Below are positions 9,260 to 19,630 of a DNA stretch of 64,000 nt, in pieces (position 1 is the first letter of the stretch; every line of letters starts with the position of its first letter). The position numbers and the translations under genes were made by a program. This DNA comes from Candidatus Ruthia endofausta. GTDB taxonomy: Bacteria; Pseudomonadota; Gammaproteobacteria; PS1; Pseudothioglobaceae. The notes beneath the pieces were generated by a model. It ran no database searches and was not told the origin of the DNA. It saw only the letters and a list, made by a program, of their open reading frames with translations. The stretch covers positions 620,001 to 684,000 of the forward strand of contig NZ_CP054490.1 in the NCBI RefSeq assembly GCF_013342985.1, in the 5' to 3' direction.

Positions 9260-10247
9260 GTTAGTTGACAAATTTAGTAGAGAGATTAACTACCTAAGAC
9301 TCTCGATAACTGAACACTGCAACTACCGATGTTTTTATTGTCGTGATGATGAACACACTCCAAATTGCAAACGTGAAGACATTCTAAGTTATGAGGATAT
9401 TGAAAAAATCGTTCAACTTTTTGCACAGTTAGGCATTACCAAAGTTAGATTAACAGGGGGCGAACCGCTACTACGAATAGATATTTCTAAAATTGCTAAA
9501 CTCATCAGTCGTATTGATGGTATTAATGATGTGCCTTTATCAACCAATGCACATCTATTAGAAAAATTTGCTGGAAAGCTTTATCAAAATGGCATTAATA
9601 GAGTGAATATTTCTATTGATTCATTGATTCCTGAAAGGTTCGAGAAAATTACTCGTGGTGGCGATTTAACACAAGTTATTAAAGGCATTGATGCAGCAGT
9701 ACAGGCAGGCATGAGTCCAATTAAAATTAATGTGGTGGCAATGCGTGGCGTTAATGATGATGAAATTGAATCAATGATTGATTTTGCCATTAATAAAGGT
9801 ATTGATATCCGCTTTATTGAAACCATGCCAATTGGATTGTCAGGCATAGAAGCATTTACTCAACACATTAGTGAAAAAAACATTTTTTCTAAAATCAACA
9901 AACACCTAAACAATCAATTAACCCCTATTGCATCTAATAAAAATTCCGGTCCTGCTCATAATTTTAAAATTAAATGCACAAACTCTACAGTAGGTATAAT
10001 TAGCGCTGTATCGAACCATTTTTGCCAAACTTGTAATCGTATTAGGCTGACTGCCAAGGGAGATTTAATCTTATGCCTAGGGCAAGAAGACTCAATTTCT
10101 TTAAAAGATGCTATACGTTCAAATTTAACAGATGATGAAATTAAACGCATAATTCTAAATGCAATTAATAAAAAACCTGAAAAGCATGAGTTTAACTCTA
10201 TTATTGACAATATTAGCAACCAACAAATGGTAGAAATTGGTGGATAA
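9252..10247 (+). CDS. moaA: GTP 3',8-cyclase MoaA (radical SAM)
   Basis: First enzyme of Mo-cofactor synthesis. From the ATG at 9252 it has 331 residues. The radical-SAM cluster is C23, C27 and C30 (CNYRCFYC), followed by [10 protein letters not shown]. The second [4Fe-4S] site is [13 protein letters not shown] plus the cysteine in LILCLG. The C-terminal GG needed in this family is present (VEIGG). The ATG at 9252 was chosen over an upstream TTG because it overlaps the moaC stop by 8 bases in a coupled arrangement. Confidence 0.94.
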   Translation: MPKLVDKFSREINYLRLSITEHCNYRCFYCRDDEHTPNCKREDILSYEDIEKIVQLFAQLGITKVRLTGGEPLLRIDISKIAKLISRIDGINDVPLSTNAHLLEKFAGKLYQNGINRVNISIDSLIPERFEKITRGGDLTQVIKGIDAAVQAGMSPIKINVVAMRGVNDDEIESMIDFAINKGIDIRFIETMPIGLSGIEAFTQHISEKNIFSKINKHLNNQLTPIASNKNSGPAHNFKIKCTNSTVGIISAVSNHFCQTCNRIRLTAKGDLILCLGQEDSISLKDAIRSNLTDDEIKRIILNAINKKPEKHEFNSIIDNISNQQMVEIGG

Positions 10248-10281
10248 AATAGTACTTAAAGAAATTTATTATAAACAAATT

Positions 10282-10518
10282 ATGAAAATTTTATATTTTG
10301 CTTCACTTAAAGAGTCCCTTAAACTGTCTAGTGAAGAGATTACTCTTGCTACCGACAGCACAACAGCACAATTAAAAAAACAACTTATTGACAGGCACGG
10401 CGAGCATCATTTTCCAAATAATATTCTTTGTGCAGTTAATCAAGAAATTGCCAATGATACGGTTATTATCAGTGAAACAGATGAAGTGGCCTTTTATCCA
10501 CCAGTAACTGGCGGATAA
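10282..10518 (+). CDS. moaD: Molybdopterin synthase sulfur carrier subunit MoaD
   Basis: Ubiquitin-like sulfur carrier partnering MoaE. The likely start is the ATG at 10282, giving 78 residues (MKILYFASLKES), since family members are about 80 residues and begin at this strand. It ends in the essential GG (FYPPVTGG). The open frame extends upstream to a TTG at 10237 that overlaps moaA, which is less likely. It is last in the operon, and the dead HPP gene ends 10 bases after its stop. Confidence 0.9.
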   Translation: MKILYFASLKESLKLSSEEITLATDSTTAQLKKQLIDRHGEHHFPNNILCAVNQEIANDTVIISETDEVAFYPPVTGG

Positions 10519-10528
10519 AACAATACCC

Positions 10529-11059
10529 TTAGTTTCTTACGAATAACCCGATTACAAAAAAATACAAATAATCTTCAAATGAATTTTTATCTCTAAAACT
10601 GCCTACCACAATAGCGACAACAAGTAATATTAAATTAAAGAATTAAAAAAAATGAGCGTGATAATAAAGGCGTAACCCAACTGATGTATTGCCTCACCGC
10701 CAATAATGGCAGTCACTACTGTTGCAACCACCAGGTGGATGCATACATTTTAAAAAATGCATGGTAGTAAGTGCAAGTGAGATGGCAATTGAAGTCTCGC
10801 TAACAACATATCAGCAATTAAATAAAAACAAACAACACCCGCTGCAACAGAAACACTATACACTATACCCCACCAATTAAGTTCCACGGACGAGAAACTA
10901 AAGCTTGTGGCAAACCAAATGCCAACATTGTGAAGCACCAGTTGGAGTGATAATTAAAGGGAAGTCGATACTTTGTAGAGTAACATTAGAGAAAAATCTA
11001 GCCGTAACAACTGCTATGAACGCACCTATGGCTGATATTAATAATTCTTTATTGTGCAT
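10529..11059 (-). pseudogene. HPP-family membrane protein (putative nitrite transporter), degraded
   Basis: Pieces in different minus-strand frames together read as an HPP protein of about 177 residues. They are a first helix (ELLISAIGAFIAVVTARFF), FPLIITPTGAS, LNWWGIVYSVSVAAGV, the name-giving MHPPGG motif near 10730, and TAIIGGEAIHQLGYAF, then a final helix ending at 10531. At least three frameshifts separate them. HPP proteins have been linked to nitrite transport and sit beside nitrate genes elsewhere, which suits its place at the end of the nar locus. The ATG at 11059 lies inside the truncated end of narG. Confidence 0.8.
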
Positions 11060-12977
11060 AGCCACCAATCATATGGGCTGGGCTGGTAATTATTCTAGTT
11101 ACTGAATTATGAATACCACCTCTAAAGCCTAATTTTTCTGCCACAGGCGTGGTAGTGATTTTTTCTTGAGCGTAATACATAAGTGACATACCTTCTGGCA
11201 CCCTTTGTGATACTACAGCTCTTGTTACAATCATGCCATTAACATTGTATAATTCAATCCAATCATTGTCTATCACATCAATCTTTCTGGCATCAATTTC
11301 ACTTATCCATACTACTGACCAGCATGATTAAGTGTAAGCATTAATAAATTATCAGAATAAGTAGGATGAATACCCCATTTTTGATGCAGTGTAATCCAGT
11401 TTAGGACAATTTGAGAACGTCCATTATTATTTTCATTGATAATAGGTGCAACTGTTTTGGTATTAATAGGCGGCTTATAAGTACATAAATTTTCACCAAA
11501 ATCTACCATCCATTTATGGTTTTGATAAAACTGCTGCCTACCTGTTATTGTCCGCCAAGAAATGTATTCATGTACATTGGTATAACCTACATTATAACTA
11601 ACATGTTCATCTTCAAGTCCTGACTAAGTCGGTGACGAGATGATTCTTCTAGGCTATACTTGTATATCTCTAAACCTAATTTTCTCATCTTCTTTAAGTT
11701 TTGCTAAGTGAGTATGGATCTCTACTTATTATTTTCCCCAATACCTCCCAAGCTTTAACAGCAACCTGTCCATTGATTTCAGACGCTAAAAATAAAATAA
11801 CTTCAGTTGCATCAATATCAGTTTCTATTTTTAGGCGATCCTTTAGAAACATCTTCTTCCCTAACAATTTGATTCAAACCACCCAATAACATAACCTCAT
11901 CTTCGGTATTCCAAGCGATATCTTTGCCACCATTGTCTATCTTAGACATTAGCGAGTCCTAGTGAGGTAAACTTTTTATAAGTATCTGGATACAAACAAG
12001 TGGTTGACATTCTAAAATCAAGCGTTACAAAGCAAATCAACCTTGCCTTCTGCGCCTTCACGCCATTTAACTTTAAATGCCTTCTTATCTGTTTCGTTGT
12101 CTAGTGCTGCATTTTGCGCACCCAGTAAATATTTTAATAAATACTCATGACCTTTACCACTAGAATCTAATAAACTAGAACACCAAATAAACATGTTATG
12201 AGGAAAAAAATTGGATTATCAGGATCTTCATAAGAAAACTTCAAGTCTTTAGATTTGAGTTGCTAAACAATATAATCCTTAACTCCATGTCTGCTTTTTC
12301 TGCTTGCTTAGTAATTTCTAATGGATTTTCTTCAAACTGTGGCGCAGAAGGCAACCAGCCCATTCTTTCACTGCGAACATTACAACCTATCATAGAATAG
12401 CTTTCCCAGTGTTTTTTATCAGCTAATGGAGACAAAATATCATCAACCTCTAGTTTTTTTATAATGCCACTGACTAGAATGATTATAAAAGAATGAAGTG
12501 CCATTCATATGGCGGGGTTGGACCCCGATGCCAATTCAGCACAAATGTCAATGGCTGCCATCCTGTTTGTGGACGAAACTTTTCTTGACCCACATGATGA
12601 GACAAATCACCACCTAATTTACTAATGCAACCACACATCATTAGCTATTAATAATGCCACGATAAATCATATCCATATGGTAGCAATGGTTAACAGCAAC
12701 CCTTAGGCTCATGTGGTCTGGTAAATCTGGACGACTCCTTGGGTAATTAGTTTGTTGCGTTTTCCAAGTCACCAAGCCATTTTTTACATAAATTTTCCAA
12801 CTACATGAGCTCGTGCAGTTAACACTATACGTTGAACGAACAACTTTATCATGCCCCAGCAATTGCGATAAGCCCTTTCCCAATCTCTATTTTCATGTAC
12901 CCATTTCCCGTGGCCATTAGAAAAACCTTCAGGCTTTAATTGGGTAAAAATGTTACTATATCTAATAAATGACTCAT
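11049..12977 (-). pseudogene. narG: Respiratory nitrate reductase alpha subunit NarG, degraded and truncated
   Basis: The whole stretch is littered with NarG fragments in shifting frames. From the start they are a ribosome site and MSHLLD, then STYSVNCTSSCSWKIYVKNG and TWKTQQTNYPRSRPDLP near 12750-12850, mid-protein pieces such as CNVRSERMGWLPSAPQFEEN, HQKWGIHPTYSDNLLML near 11350, and finally VTRAVVSQRVPEGMSLMYYAQE and RGGIHNSVTRI. An intact NarG has about 1,240 codons; here about 640 codons' worth remain, so large deletions as well as point damage have occurred. The sequence stops at HMIGGYAQ, losing the C-terminus, and narH, narJ and narI are absent. Confidence 0.93.
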
Positions 12978-13008
12978 TCTTATCTCCTATTTCTATCTTA
13001 CTTTTTTG

Positions 13009-13829
13009 TTAGTTACTAAATCTTAATCGTTGAAATATTATTCTACTCAGCACTTTTGATAAAACCTTGATGTAAGTCAATAAATCAAATACTTTAGGGA
13101 TAATAAACGCACCATACGCCGCTATTGCAGATGTCCAATCCAGTACAGGGCCTGCTTCTTCTTTATTAAACACTTGTGAAATGGTTCTAAAAGTAGAGCT
13201 ATTACCCAAGCCAGTCATTGCAAATAACACTAAAAATAATTTGTGTTACTTTAGCACCGCTGATCTTATCAGCAATCATCCCACCAAGAGATCGAATAGA
13301 AGCATCAACAAAAACACCCATCCAAGCATAAGTGAGTGCTGATGAAGCATTTGGATTAGGAACATCGTGAACCCAGCCGTCGTTATTTAAAGTAGCAATA
13401 GCTACCGCATAAATTTCAGGTTTCATTAATGCCTTCGCACTTTCTAAGGCAATCAAACCATCAGACCCAAAAAAGATGTTGAAAACCAAAAATAACTTTT
13501 ATTGATAAAGCTAGCGTAAATAACTGAGATTTATCAGAATCATCATAACTTGTGTTTAGCATTTGGTACGGTGATAATACCCCAGATTAACCATGTGGCA
13601 AAACTTTGGTACTCTTTATCAAACCATTTGGCAGTATAGGCAATACCCACAAACAAGCCCAATACTAAAAATTACCAATACTGAGTTGCATCACCAATAA
13701 CTCTTTAATTGGAATGCCAATAATTGAAAACATTACCTACACAGCAAAACATGCTGTAAATGCAATAGTGTTAGCCGTTAAGAGTGAATTAGCTTGTGAT
13801 TTTTGACTACTAATCATTGACAAACTCAT
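13009..13829 (-). pseudogene. narK: Respiratory nitrate/nitrite antiporter NarK, degraded
   Basis: It begins at 13829 with a good AGGAG site, and reads NTIAFTACFAV, then a stop, then MFSIIGIPIKELL. Later fragments are in other frames: the loop GGMIADKISGAKVTQI near 13260, and AMTGLGNSSTFR, AGPVLDWTSAIAAYGAFIIP near 13100-13210. Several stops and frameshifts rule out a product. It was the first gene of the dead nar operon (narK, narG, ...). The assimilatory transporter at 2211-3680 is a separate, intact gene. Confidence 0.9.
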
Positions 13830-13894
13830 AACCTTTCTCCTTGATTTAATTTAAAATAATTAGGGTAATTTTGCACCCAATCTAATTAAAAACC

Positions 13895-13908
13895 TTGGCT
13901 TAGATCAA
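13895..13908 (-). promoter_or_regulatory. Candidate decayed FNR-type site upstream of dead narK
   Basis: On the minus strand TTGATCTAAGCCAA matches 8 of the 10 conserved positions of TTGAT-N4-ATCAA. It is about 65 bases upstream of the dead narK start, a suitable place for an FNR-activated promoter. It may be a chance match in AT-rich DNA. Confidence 0.35.
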
Positions 13909-14036
13909 GAAAATACAAGTTTTTTATATTAAAACAATTTGAATTTGGTTAAAATAGACTAATTAATCTATTTTTTAACAATCTCTTAAATGGTAGAATT
14001 AATCAAAAAATTAACTAACTGGTGATCTTTACATAT

Positions 14037-14567
14037 ATGAGCAAAACAAACATTAAAATTGGCTTTATTACTATATCTGATCGCGCTGCTCGCGGTGAAT
14101 ATGAGGATATTGGTGGTCCTGCTATGCAAGATTGGATTAAAAATACCGTACTGTCTCCTTATGAGATGGAAGCCATTATTATTGAAGACGAACAATCTTT
14201 AATTGAAAAAACCATGATTGATTTTGCTGATAATAAGTGTTGCAACCTAATTTTAACCACTGGTGGCACTGGACCTACAACACGTGATGTGACGCCCGAA
14301 GCAACGCACACTGTATGTGAACGTATCTTTGATGGCTTTGCGCAGCAAATGCGTAACGTATCATTGCGTACGGTTCCTACGGCTATTTTATCCCGCCAAA
14401 CGGCAGGCACACGTGGCAGTAGCTTAATTATCAACCTGCCAGGTAAGCCAGCTGCAATTGCGGTATGTTTAGGTGCAGTATTTTTGGCAGTGCCCAAATG
14501 TTTAGAATTGCTTGATCAGTCTAATATTCAGATTGATTTGGATTTTGTAGAACAAGAGTTTGAGTAA
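14037..14567 (+). CDS. mog: Molybdopterin adenylyltransferase Mog/MogA
   Basis: Adenylylates molybdopterin before metal insertion by MoeA. From the ATG at 14037 it has 176 residues. Landmarks are GFITISDRAARGEYED, the MPT-binding TTGGTGPTTRDVTPEAT, and INLPGKPAA. The start at 14037 (MSKTNIKIGF) fits the family better than a GTG 15 bases upstream. It stands alone between the dead nar operon and the cbb operon, so Mo-cofactor genes survive on both sides of the erosion. Confidence 0.92.
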   Translation: MSKTNIKIGFITISDRAARGEYEDIGGPAMQDWIKNTVLSPYEMEAIIIEDEQSLIEKTMIDFADNKCCNLILTTGGTGPTTRDVTPEATHTVCERIFDGFAQQMRNVSLRTVPTAILSRQTAGTRGSSLIINLPGKPAAIAVCLGAVFLAVPKCLELLDQSNIQIDLDFVEQEFE

Positions 14568-14570
14568 AAA

Positions 14571-14972
14571 CTAACTGGCATTTTTTCCTAAAATATAGGC
14601 GTCTACCAACGCCTTAGTGATATTGTCACTACACTCTAGTTTGGGAATGTGCTGCTGGATAATACGCTCAATGACTGGTAAACATTCTACCTTTTGGTAT
14701 GCTTTTTTTAATAATACTAAATCCAAAACACCTTGACTAACACATCCTTGAACACATCCTTTTTCATTGGAAAAAACAATAGTTTGGTCCATCATTATTT
14801 CTAATTGATAAGAGTGTAAATCAATATTGTTGGATTGTGCAATGGATAAATAAACACAATGATAAAAATCCTCATGGTAAATAATATGGTCAATATCTAT
14901 CACATCTTTTAATTCGTAATGCTGACCTTGATAATCAAAATCAATATTAACAGTAACCGTATTAATAAACAT
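14571..14972 (-). CDS. Uncharacterised protein encoded after cbbO
   Basis: A 133-residue soluble protein that I do not recognise. It is acidic to neutral, has no signal peptide or membrane segment, and contains a CVQGC pair (C73, C77) and an acidic, histidine-containing N-terminal part (DIDHIIYHEDFYHC). The ATG overlaps the cbbO stop by 1 base, so it is almost certainly co-translated with CbbO and part of the RuBisCO operon. A role in RuBisCO activation or carbon fixation is inferred from position only. It is convergent with mog, 3 bases apart. Confidence 0.7.
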   Translation of the reverse strand: MFINTVTVNIDFDYQGQHYELKDVIDIDHIIYHEDFYHCVYLSIAQSNNIDLHSYQLEIMMDQTIVFSNEKGCVQGCVSQGVLDLVLLKKAYQKVECLPVIERIIQQHIPKLECSDNITKALVDAYILGKNAS

Positions 14973-17218
14973 TATTTGGTCAATGATAAAAACAATTTTG
15001 GCAACTCTTGAGGCAAAGACTCAATACGATCAATCACCGAGTAATGCGAGCCAAAAATATCAGCAATATATTCATCTGCTTTTTTATCCAAACTAATACA
15101 ATAAGGATACATGCCTTTTTGTTGGGCTTCTTGCACAGCTTTGTGTGTATCTTGAATTAGGATTTTTGGATCATAAACATCAATATCAGCAGGCTCTCCA
15201 TCGGTCAAAATCAACATTAATTTTTTATCGCTTTGCTGTAAATCTAAATAATGTGCACCGTGACGAATAGCAGCACCCATTCTAGTAGAAAATTCGGCTT
15301 TCAAATCAGCCAAACGTGCTTTAACTGCATCGTCCCAATGCTCGTTATAGCCTTTAATATGATAATACATAACTTTTTGCCGAGTGTCAGAATTAAAACC
15401 AGCAATGGCAAAATTATCACCCAACTGCTCCACTGCCCAAGCCAACAAAGACACTGCCTCTTGTGAGAGTTCTAAAATAGTTTGTCCAAATTGCCCTACA
15501 ACTTCATTTAACGACTCTGATAAATCTAACAATAATAACACTGACACGCTGCGAGAATCGTGTTCAAAATCAACATTTATTCTGGTATCGGGTTGAGAGC
15601 TATTTTTAATATCAATCACGCTACGCAATGCAATATCAAGGTCTAATTCAGCACCTTCTTCTTGAAAACGTAGGCGTTTTTTATTTTGTGGTTTAAGCAA
15701 GTCTAGCACTTTTTTAAGTTGTTTAACCAAAGTTGAATGTTTGTCTAAAATTTGCTCAATTTTTGAAGCATTAGTATGTGAATGTAATCTCTCATACACA
15801 GCCGCCCAATCAGGCTTATAAGACTCATAGGCATAATCCCATTCGTCATAATAATGTGGCGGTATTACTTCAATGCCTTCTTCATCATCTTCTTCAGATT
15901 TTTTTTGATGTTCAAAGATGTTATCCTCTTCATCAAACTCTTCGATAAACAACCACATTGAACGATTATCATCTCGATAAGTCACCTCGGTATTTTCAAA
16001 ATAAATACTAGCCAATGCATCTGAAGCACTTCTTGTTTTAATTAAATACCCCAAACCAAGGCTTAAACTGTCTAATGTTCTTGTTTCCTCTGCACTCATT
16101 AACGCCTTAAATTTTTCAACATAATCTATGATAATTTGATTTTTATAAGGATGATTCTTATCAAGTAGCGCACGTGTGAGCATAATAGCGCGGTGCCTCA
16201 AGCAAGATTGATGCTTATCGTCACAATCAAACTCATCAACAATTGGAATTAGGCTTAACCATAAATTTTTCAAACCAGGGTAAATTTGAATAGCCAAATA
16301 CTCGACCCGAGCATCTTCAAAAATCTCGGTAAAAAATCGTTGCTGTGGCGAAACATTGTCAGCCACAATCTTGGTGGTAAACTGATGATGTACAATCAAG
16401 TGTGCTACTAAAGCCATATAACGCTTACAAGCATTAACACCGTTTAATGGCTCATAAATATCAGGCAAACGAATAACATTGTCTTCTAAATAAGGGTGTA
16501 AATGTTCTAACTTTTCAAAATTTGGAGAGTATGGTGCGTACATGAAGTCCGTTTTCCAAAGTGCACGCTGAAACAAATTAATCTCTCGCTCAACATCACT
16601 AAACAACAAGCCTTTTCTTTGTCGTTGAAATACAGCTTTTGAATCCGCACTTGATAATGAAAAGTATTCCTCTTGCCGCTCAGGATGGTCTTGAAAATAT
16701 CTTAAACCGTAATTAATCCACTCATAAATACCTTCAAATTCTAGTTGCTCCAATAAGAAATACATATTGGTAAGTATGGCTATTAATGATGGAGAGGTGT
16801 GCGTATCATGAATGCCATGTACTGAAAATGTGGTTTTACTTAAATGATATTCAATTAAATTCAGATACTCATCAAGTTGACCATTGTTTGTATGCTCAAC
16901 AACATCAATAAAGCTGTTTAAAAATGGCTCAACTGCTCCTTTGTTGGGCGTTCTAGATATCTTTTGATAGGCAAAATCCACAATTTTTTGAATACTACCA
17001 TCACCATAAAATTCACCTACCCAAGGCATGGTTTTCAAAAAAGCAATAGACAAAGCATCACCTTGCCCAATTTTTGCTAAAAATTCAGCGCCTTTGTAGT
17101 ACTCGATTAAACTTTGTTCTGAGAGTTTTTTAGTGGCTTGTTCAATATTTGCAGCAAACACTCTTTGAACTGTATTAAAAGCACAGTTTAAGGGTTGATA
17201 TTGACTTACTTCAGCCAT
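14972..17218 (-). CDS. cbbO: RuBisCO activation protein CbbO (VWA domain)
   Basis: Partner of CbbQ in the AAA+ rubisco activase complex that removes inhibitory sugar phosphates. The 748 residues have a long helical N-terminal part, an acidic linker (about residues 430-450, rich in E and D), and a C-terminal von Willebrand A domain with the MIDAS motif LDLSES and the later LTDGEPAD. It lies 15 bases after cbbQ. Intact, with normal length. Confidence 0.92.
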   Translation of the reverse strand: MAEVSQYQPLNCAFNTVQRVFAANIEQATKKLSEQSLIEYYKGAEFLAKIGQGDALSIAFLKTMPWVGEFYGDGSIQKIVDFAYQKISRTPNKGAVEPFLNSFIDVVEHTNNGQLDEYLNLIEYHLSKTTFSVHGIHDTHTSPSLIAILTNMYFLLEQLEFEGIYEWINYGLRYFQDHPERQEEYFSLSSADSKAVFQRQRKGLLFSDVEREINLFQRALWKTDFMYAPYSPNFEKLEHLHPYLEDNVIRLPDIYEPLNGVNACKRYMALVAHLIVHHQFTTKIVADNVSPQQRFFTEIFEDARVEYLAIQIYPGLKNLWLSLIPIVDEFDCDDKHQSCLRHRAIMLTRALLDKNHPYKNQIIIDYVEKFKALMSAEETRTLDSLSLGLGYLIKTRSASDALASIYFENTEVTYRDDNRSMWLFIEEFDEEDNIFEHQKKSEEDDEEGIEVIPPHYYDEWDYAYESYKPDWAAVYERLHSHTNASKIEQILDKHSTLVKQLKKVLDLLKPQNKKRLRFQEEGAELDLDIALRSVIDIKNSSQPDTRINVDFEHDSRSVSVLLLLDLSESLNEVVGQFGQTILELSQEAVSLLAWAVEQLGDNFAIAGFNSDTRQKVMYYHIKGYNEHWDDAVKARLADLKAEFSTRMGAAIRHGAHYLDLQQSDKKLMLILTDGEPADIDVYDPKILIQDTHKAVQEAQQKGMYPYCISLDKKADEYIADIFGSHYSVIDRIESLPQELPKLFLSLTK

Positions 17219-17233
17219 ACTATTAAAAAGCTT

Positions 17234-18043
17234 TTAATCAAAGATTGCATCAATTGCACCATTCATGGTGGTGCGAATTTCTGCGTCATCAGTAATTGGG
17301 CATACCAGCGCCATGTTACAGGCATCTTTCACGCCAACACCTAAGGCAATTAGTGTGCCCGCATAATTAAGTAGTCGCGTTGATGCGCCTTCATCAAGCC
17401 CGTGACCAACCAAATTACGAGTTGCATGAGCAAGCTTGACTAATTTAGTTGCAATATTAGCATCAACGCTTGACTCTTTAACAACAATACTGGCTTCTAA
17501 TTCAGCGTTAGCATAATCAAAATCCATGCCAGTAAAACGTTGCTTGGTTGATTGTTTAAGATCCTTCATCAATGATTGATAACCTGGATTATATGAAATC
17601 ACCAATTGGAAGTCTGGGTGTGCTTTAACAAGTTCACCCTTTTTATCCAACATTAACTCACGCCTATGGTCAGTCAGGGAGTGAATAACCACCATTGTAT
17701 CTTGGCGTGCTTCTACAATTTCATCCAAATAACAGATTGCACCATGACGTGCTGCTAGTGTTAGTGGACCATCTACCCAGCGAGTACCGTTAGTGTCTAA
17801 CAAAAAACGACCAATCAAGTCCGAAGCGGTAATATCTTCGTTACAAGATACAGTGATAATAGGCTTGTCTAGTTTATGAGCCATGTGTTCAATAAAACGA
17901 GATTTACCACAACCTGTCGGCCCTTTGACCATCACTGGTAATTTTGCATTATATGCTGCAGTGTATAGCTCTACTTCATTTGATTGAGTTTCATAAAAAG
18001 GCTCTAATTTAATCTTAAATTGGTTGATATCAAAATCTGACAT
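17234..18043 (-). CDS. cbbQ: RuBisCO activation AAA+ ATPase CbbQ
   Basis: MoxR-type AAA+ ATPase of the CbbQO activase. The 269 residues include Walker A (GPTGCGKS), Walker B (ICYLDEIVEA), and the SLTDHRREL and CbbQ-typical C-terminal segment rich in R-finger candidates (STKQRFTGMDFDY). It lies between cbbM and cbbO with a hairpin terminator just upstream, so levels are probably lower than cbbM. Confidence 0.94.
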   Translation of the reverse strand: MSDFDINQFKIKLEPFYETQSNEVELYTAAYNAKLPVMVKGPTGCGKSRFIEHMAHKLDKPIITVSCNEDITASDLIGRFLLDTNGTRWVDGPLTLAARHGAICYLDEIVEARQDTMVVIHSLTDHRRELMLDKKGELVKAHPDFQLVISYNPGYQSLMKDLKQSTKQRFTGMDFDYANAELEASIVVKESSVDANIATKLVKLAHATRNLVGHGLDEGASTRLLNYAGTLIALGVGVKDACNMALVCPITDDAEIRTTMNGAIDAIFD

Positions 18044-18088
18044 AGCTCCATCCTAAATTTATAATGTTTATATTTTAATGCTTTATAT

Positions 18089-18120
18089 AAAAAACCCCTG
18101 CATGTGCATGTGGCAGAGGC
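18089..18120 (-). terminator. Hairpin between cbbM and cbbQ
   Basis: On the minus strand CCTCTGC (18119-18113) pairs with GCAGGGG (18101-18095), one wobble, followed by TTTTTTAT. It lies 27 bases after the cbbM stop and 50 before cbbQ. It probably ends or attenuates most cbbM transcripts, giving more RuBisCO than activase. Confidence 0.7.
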
Positions 18121-18146
18121 TTTTTATGAATTATTTGCTACAAACT

Positions 18147-19529
18147 TTACTTGTGAACACCTAGCTTCTCTCTCCAACCAGGATATAAAGAATCAGCATC
18201 GCTCGGGAATGACTCAAATGCACGAGCAAATTCGTTATGGTCTTTAGCAAACTCGATTGGATCTGCTTTCGCCATCCAACACTCATAAGCTTGACGTAGT
18301 GACTTAGCACCTGCCGAAGGAGAATCGATATGGCCATAAGAACCACCGCCAGAAGTATTGATTACATTGCCATGACCTAGGTTTTCAAAGAAACCTGGTA
18401 AGCGTAGCGCGTTCATACCGCCAGAAATAATTGGTGTTGTTGGCTTCATACCAAACCACTCTTGATGATAGACCGGACCATCAACACTATCACGCTCAAT
18501 CATGTATGCGATGTTTCTATCATCAGCACCACCTTCCATCTTACCATAGCCCATTGTACCCACATGGATACCAGACGCACCCATAAGGCGAGAAAGTTTA
18601 GCTAAAACAAAAGCAGTGTAACCACGAACTGAAGATGGCGATGTAATCGCACCATGACCCGCTCTATGATAATGCAAGTACTGACTAGGGAAGTTACGAC
18701 GTGCAGTTGTTATCATGCCACAACCACCCACATAACCATCAACTAGAAAAGCAACATGATGCGCATTTTCACCAAAAGCCTCTAAAATATATTCACCACG
18801 AGCAATCATTTCATGATAATCATCAGCGGTAATATTAGCAGAGAAAATCTTAGCTTCGCCAGTCTCATCTTGAGCACGCTTCATAGCATCAGAAACTAAA
18901 GGCATTACATCCTTCATACGAGCATAAACTTGGTTACCTTGAGGCTCATCATTCTTAATAAAGTCGCCACCTAACCAAAATTGGTATGCCGCTTCAGCAA
19001 AAGGCTTAGGGCGCAAGCCCAACTTAGGTTTAATAATTGTACCAGCAATATAACCACCTTCAGTACGTGAACGACCTAAAATATTCCATAAATCCCTAAT
19101 ATCAACAGAAGGACCATCAAAAATATCTAACATGGCTTTAGGCACATGAAAGTCAATCATTTGTGCACACTGAACATCACCCATGCCTTGGTTATTACCA
19201 ATAGCAAGCGTCAAGAAAGACACAACCATTGCACGACCGTCAATTAAATTACGGTCAAACAAGTCATTAGGGTATGCAAGCTTCATAATGCCTTTAGCTT
19301 CATCAATTTCATACACCATACAATCCAAGTCTTTAGTAAAATCATCTGTGGTTGATACTTCAACATTTGTACCTGTGGATGATTCTGCTGCAAAGTGAGC
19401 AGCAGTTTCTAAATAACCACCAAAACCAAGCATGGGGGTCATGGTATAGGCAACAAGAATATGCTTGCCTTCAGCTAATAGCGTGTCTTCGTCTAATGAC
19501 AAATCCGCGTATCTATTCGATTGATCCAT
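18147..19529 (-). CDS. cbbM: Ribulose-bisphosphate carboxylase, form II (single large subunit)
   Basis: CO2-fixing enzyme of the Calvin cycle. The 460 residues are typical for form II. The catalytic lysine is K167 in [12 protein letters not shown]. The carbamylated lysine K192 is in [10 protein letters not shown]. The loop-6 motif is [11 protein letters not shown], and the phosphate-binding [11 protein letters not shown] is present. No small-subunit gene is present, as expected. A GGACTC-like ribosome site precedes the ATG. The divergent regulator gene cbbR upstream is dead, so expression may be constitutive. Confidence 0.98.
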   Translation of the reverse strand: MDQSNRYADLSLDEDTLLAEGKHILVAYTMTPMLGFGGYLETAAHFAAESSTGTNVEVSTTDDFTKDLDCMVYEIDEAKGIMKLAYPNDLFDRNLIDGRAMVVSFLTLAIGNNQGMGDVQCAQMIDFHVPKAMLDIFDGPSVDIRDLWNILGRSRTEGGYIAGTIIKPKLGLRPKPFAEAAYQFWLGGDFIKNDEPQGNQVYARMKDVMPLVSDAMKRAQDETGEAKIFSANITADDYHEMIARGEYILEAFGENAHHVAFLVDGYVGGCGMITTARRNFPSQYLHYHRAGHGAITSPSSVRGYTAFVLAKLSRLMGASGIHVGTMGYGKMEGGADDRNIAYMIERDSVDGPVYHQEWFGMKPTTPIISGGMNALRLPGFFENLGHGNVINTSGGGSYGHIDSPSAGAKSLRQAYECWMAKADPIEFAKDHNEFARAFESFPSDADSLYPGWREKLGVHK

Positions 19530-19630
19530 GATGGACTCCTATCTATTAAAAAATGTTCATGATACAAGACACTATCAATAATGTAAAATAATATTTACTT
19601 TTGATTTTTCCAGAAATAAATTCTATCAAT

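Noticed and set aside
10905-11105. Plus-strand open frame of 66 codons in the nar region
   Set aside because: Antisense to HPP/narG remnants; the apparent CxxC pairs are by chance.
14159-14497. Minus-strand open frame of 112 codons
   Set aside because: Antisense to mog, which has all family motifs.
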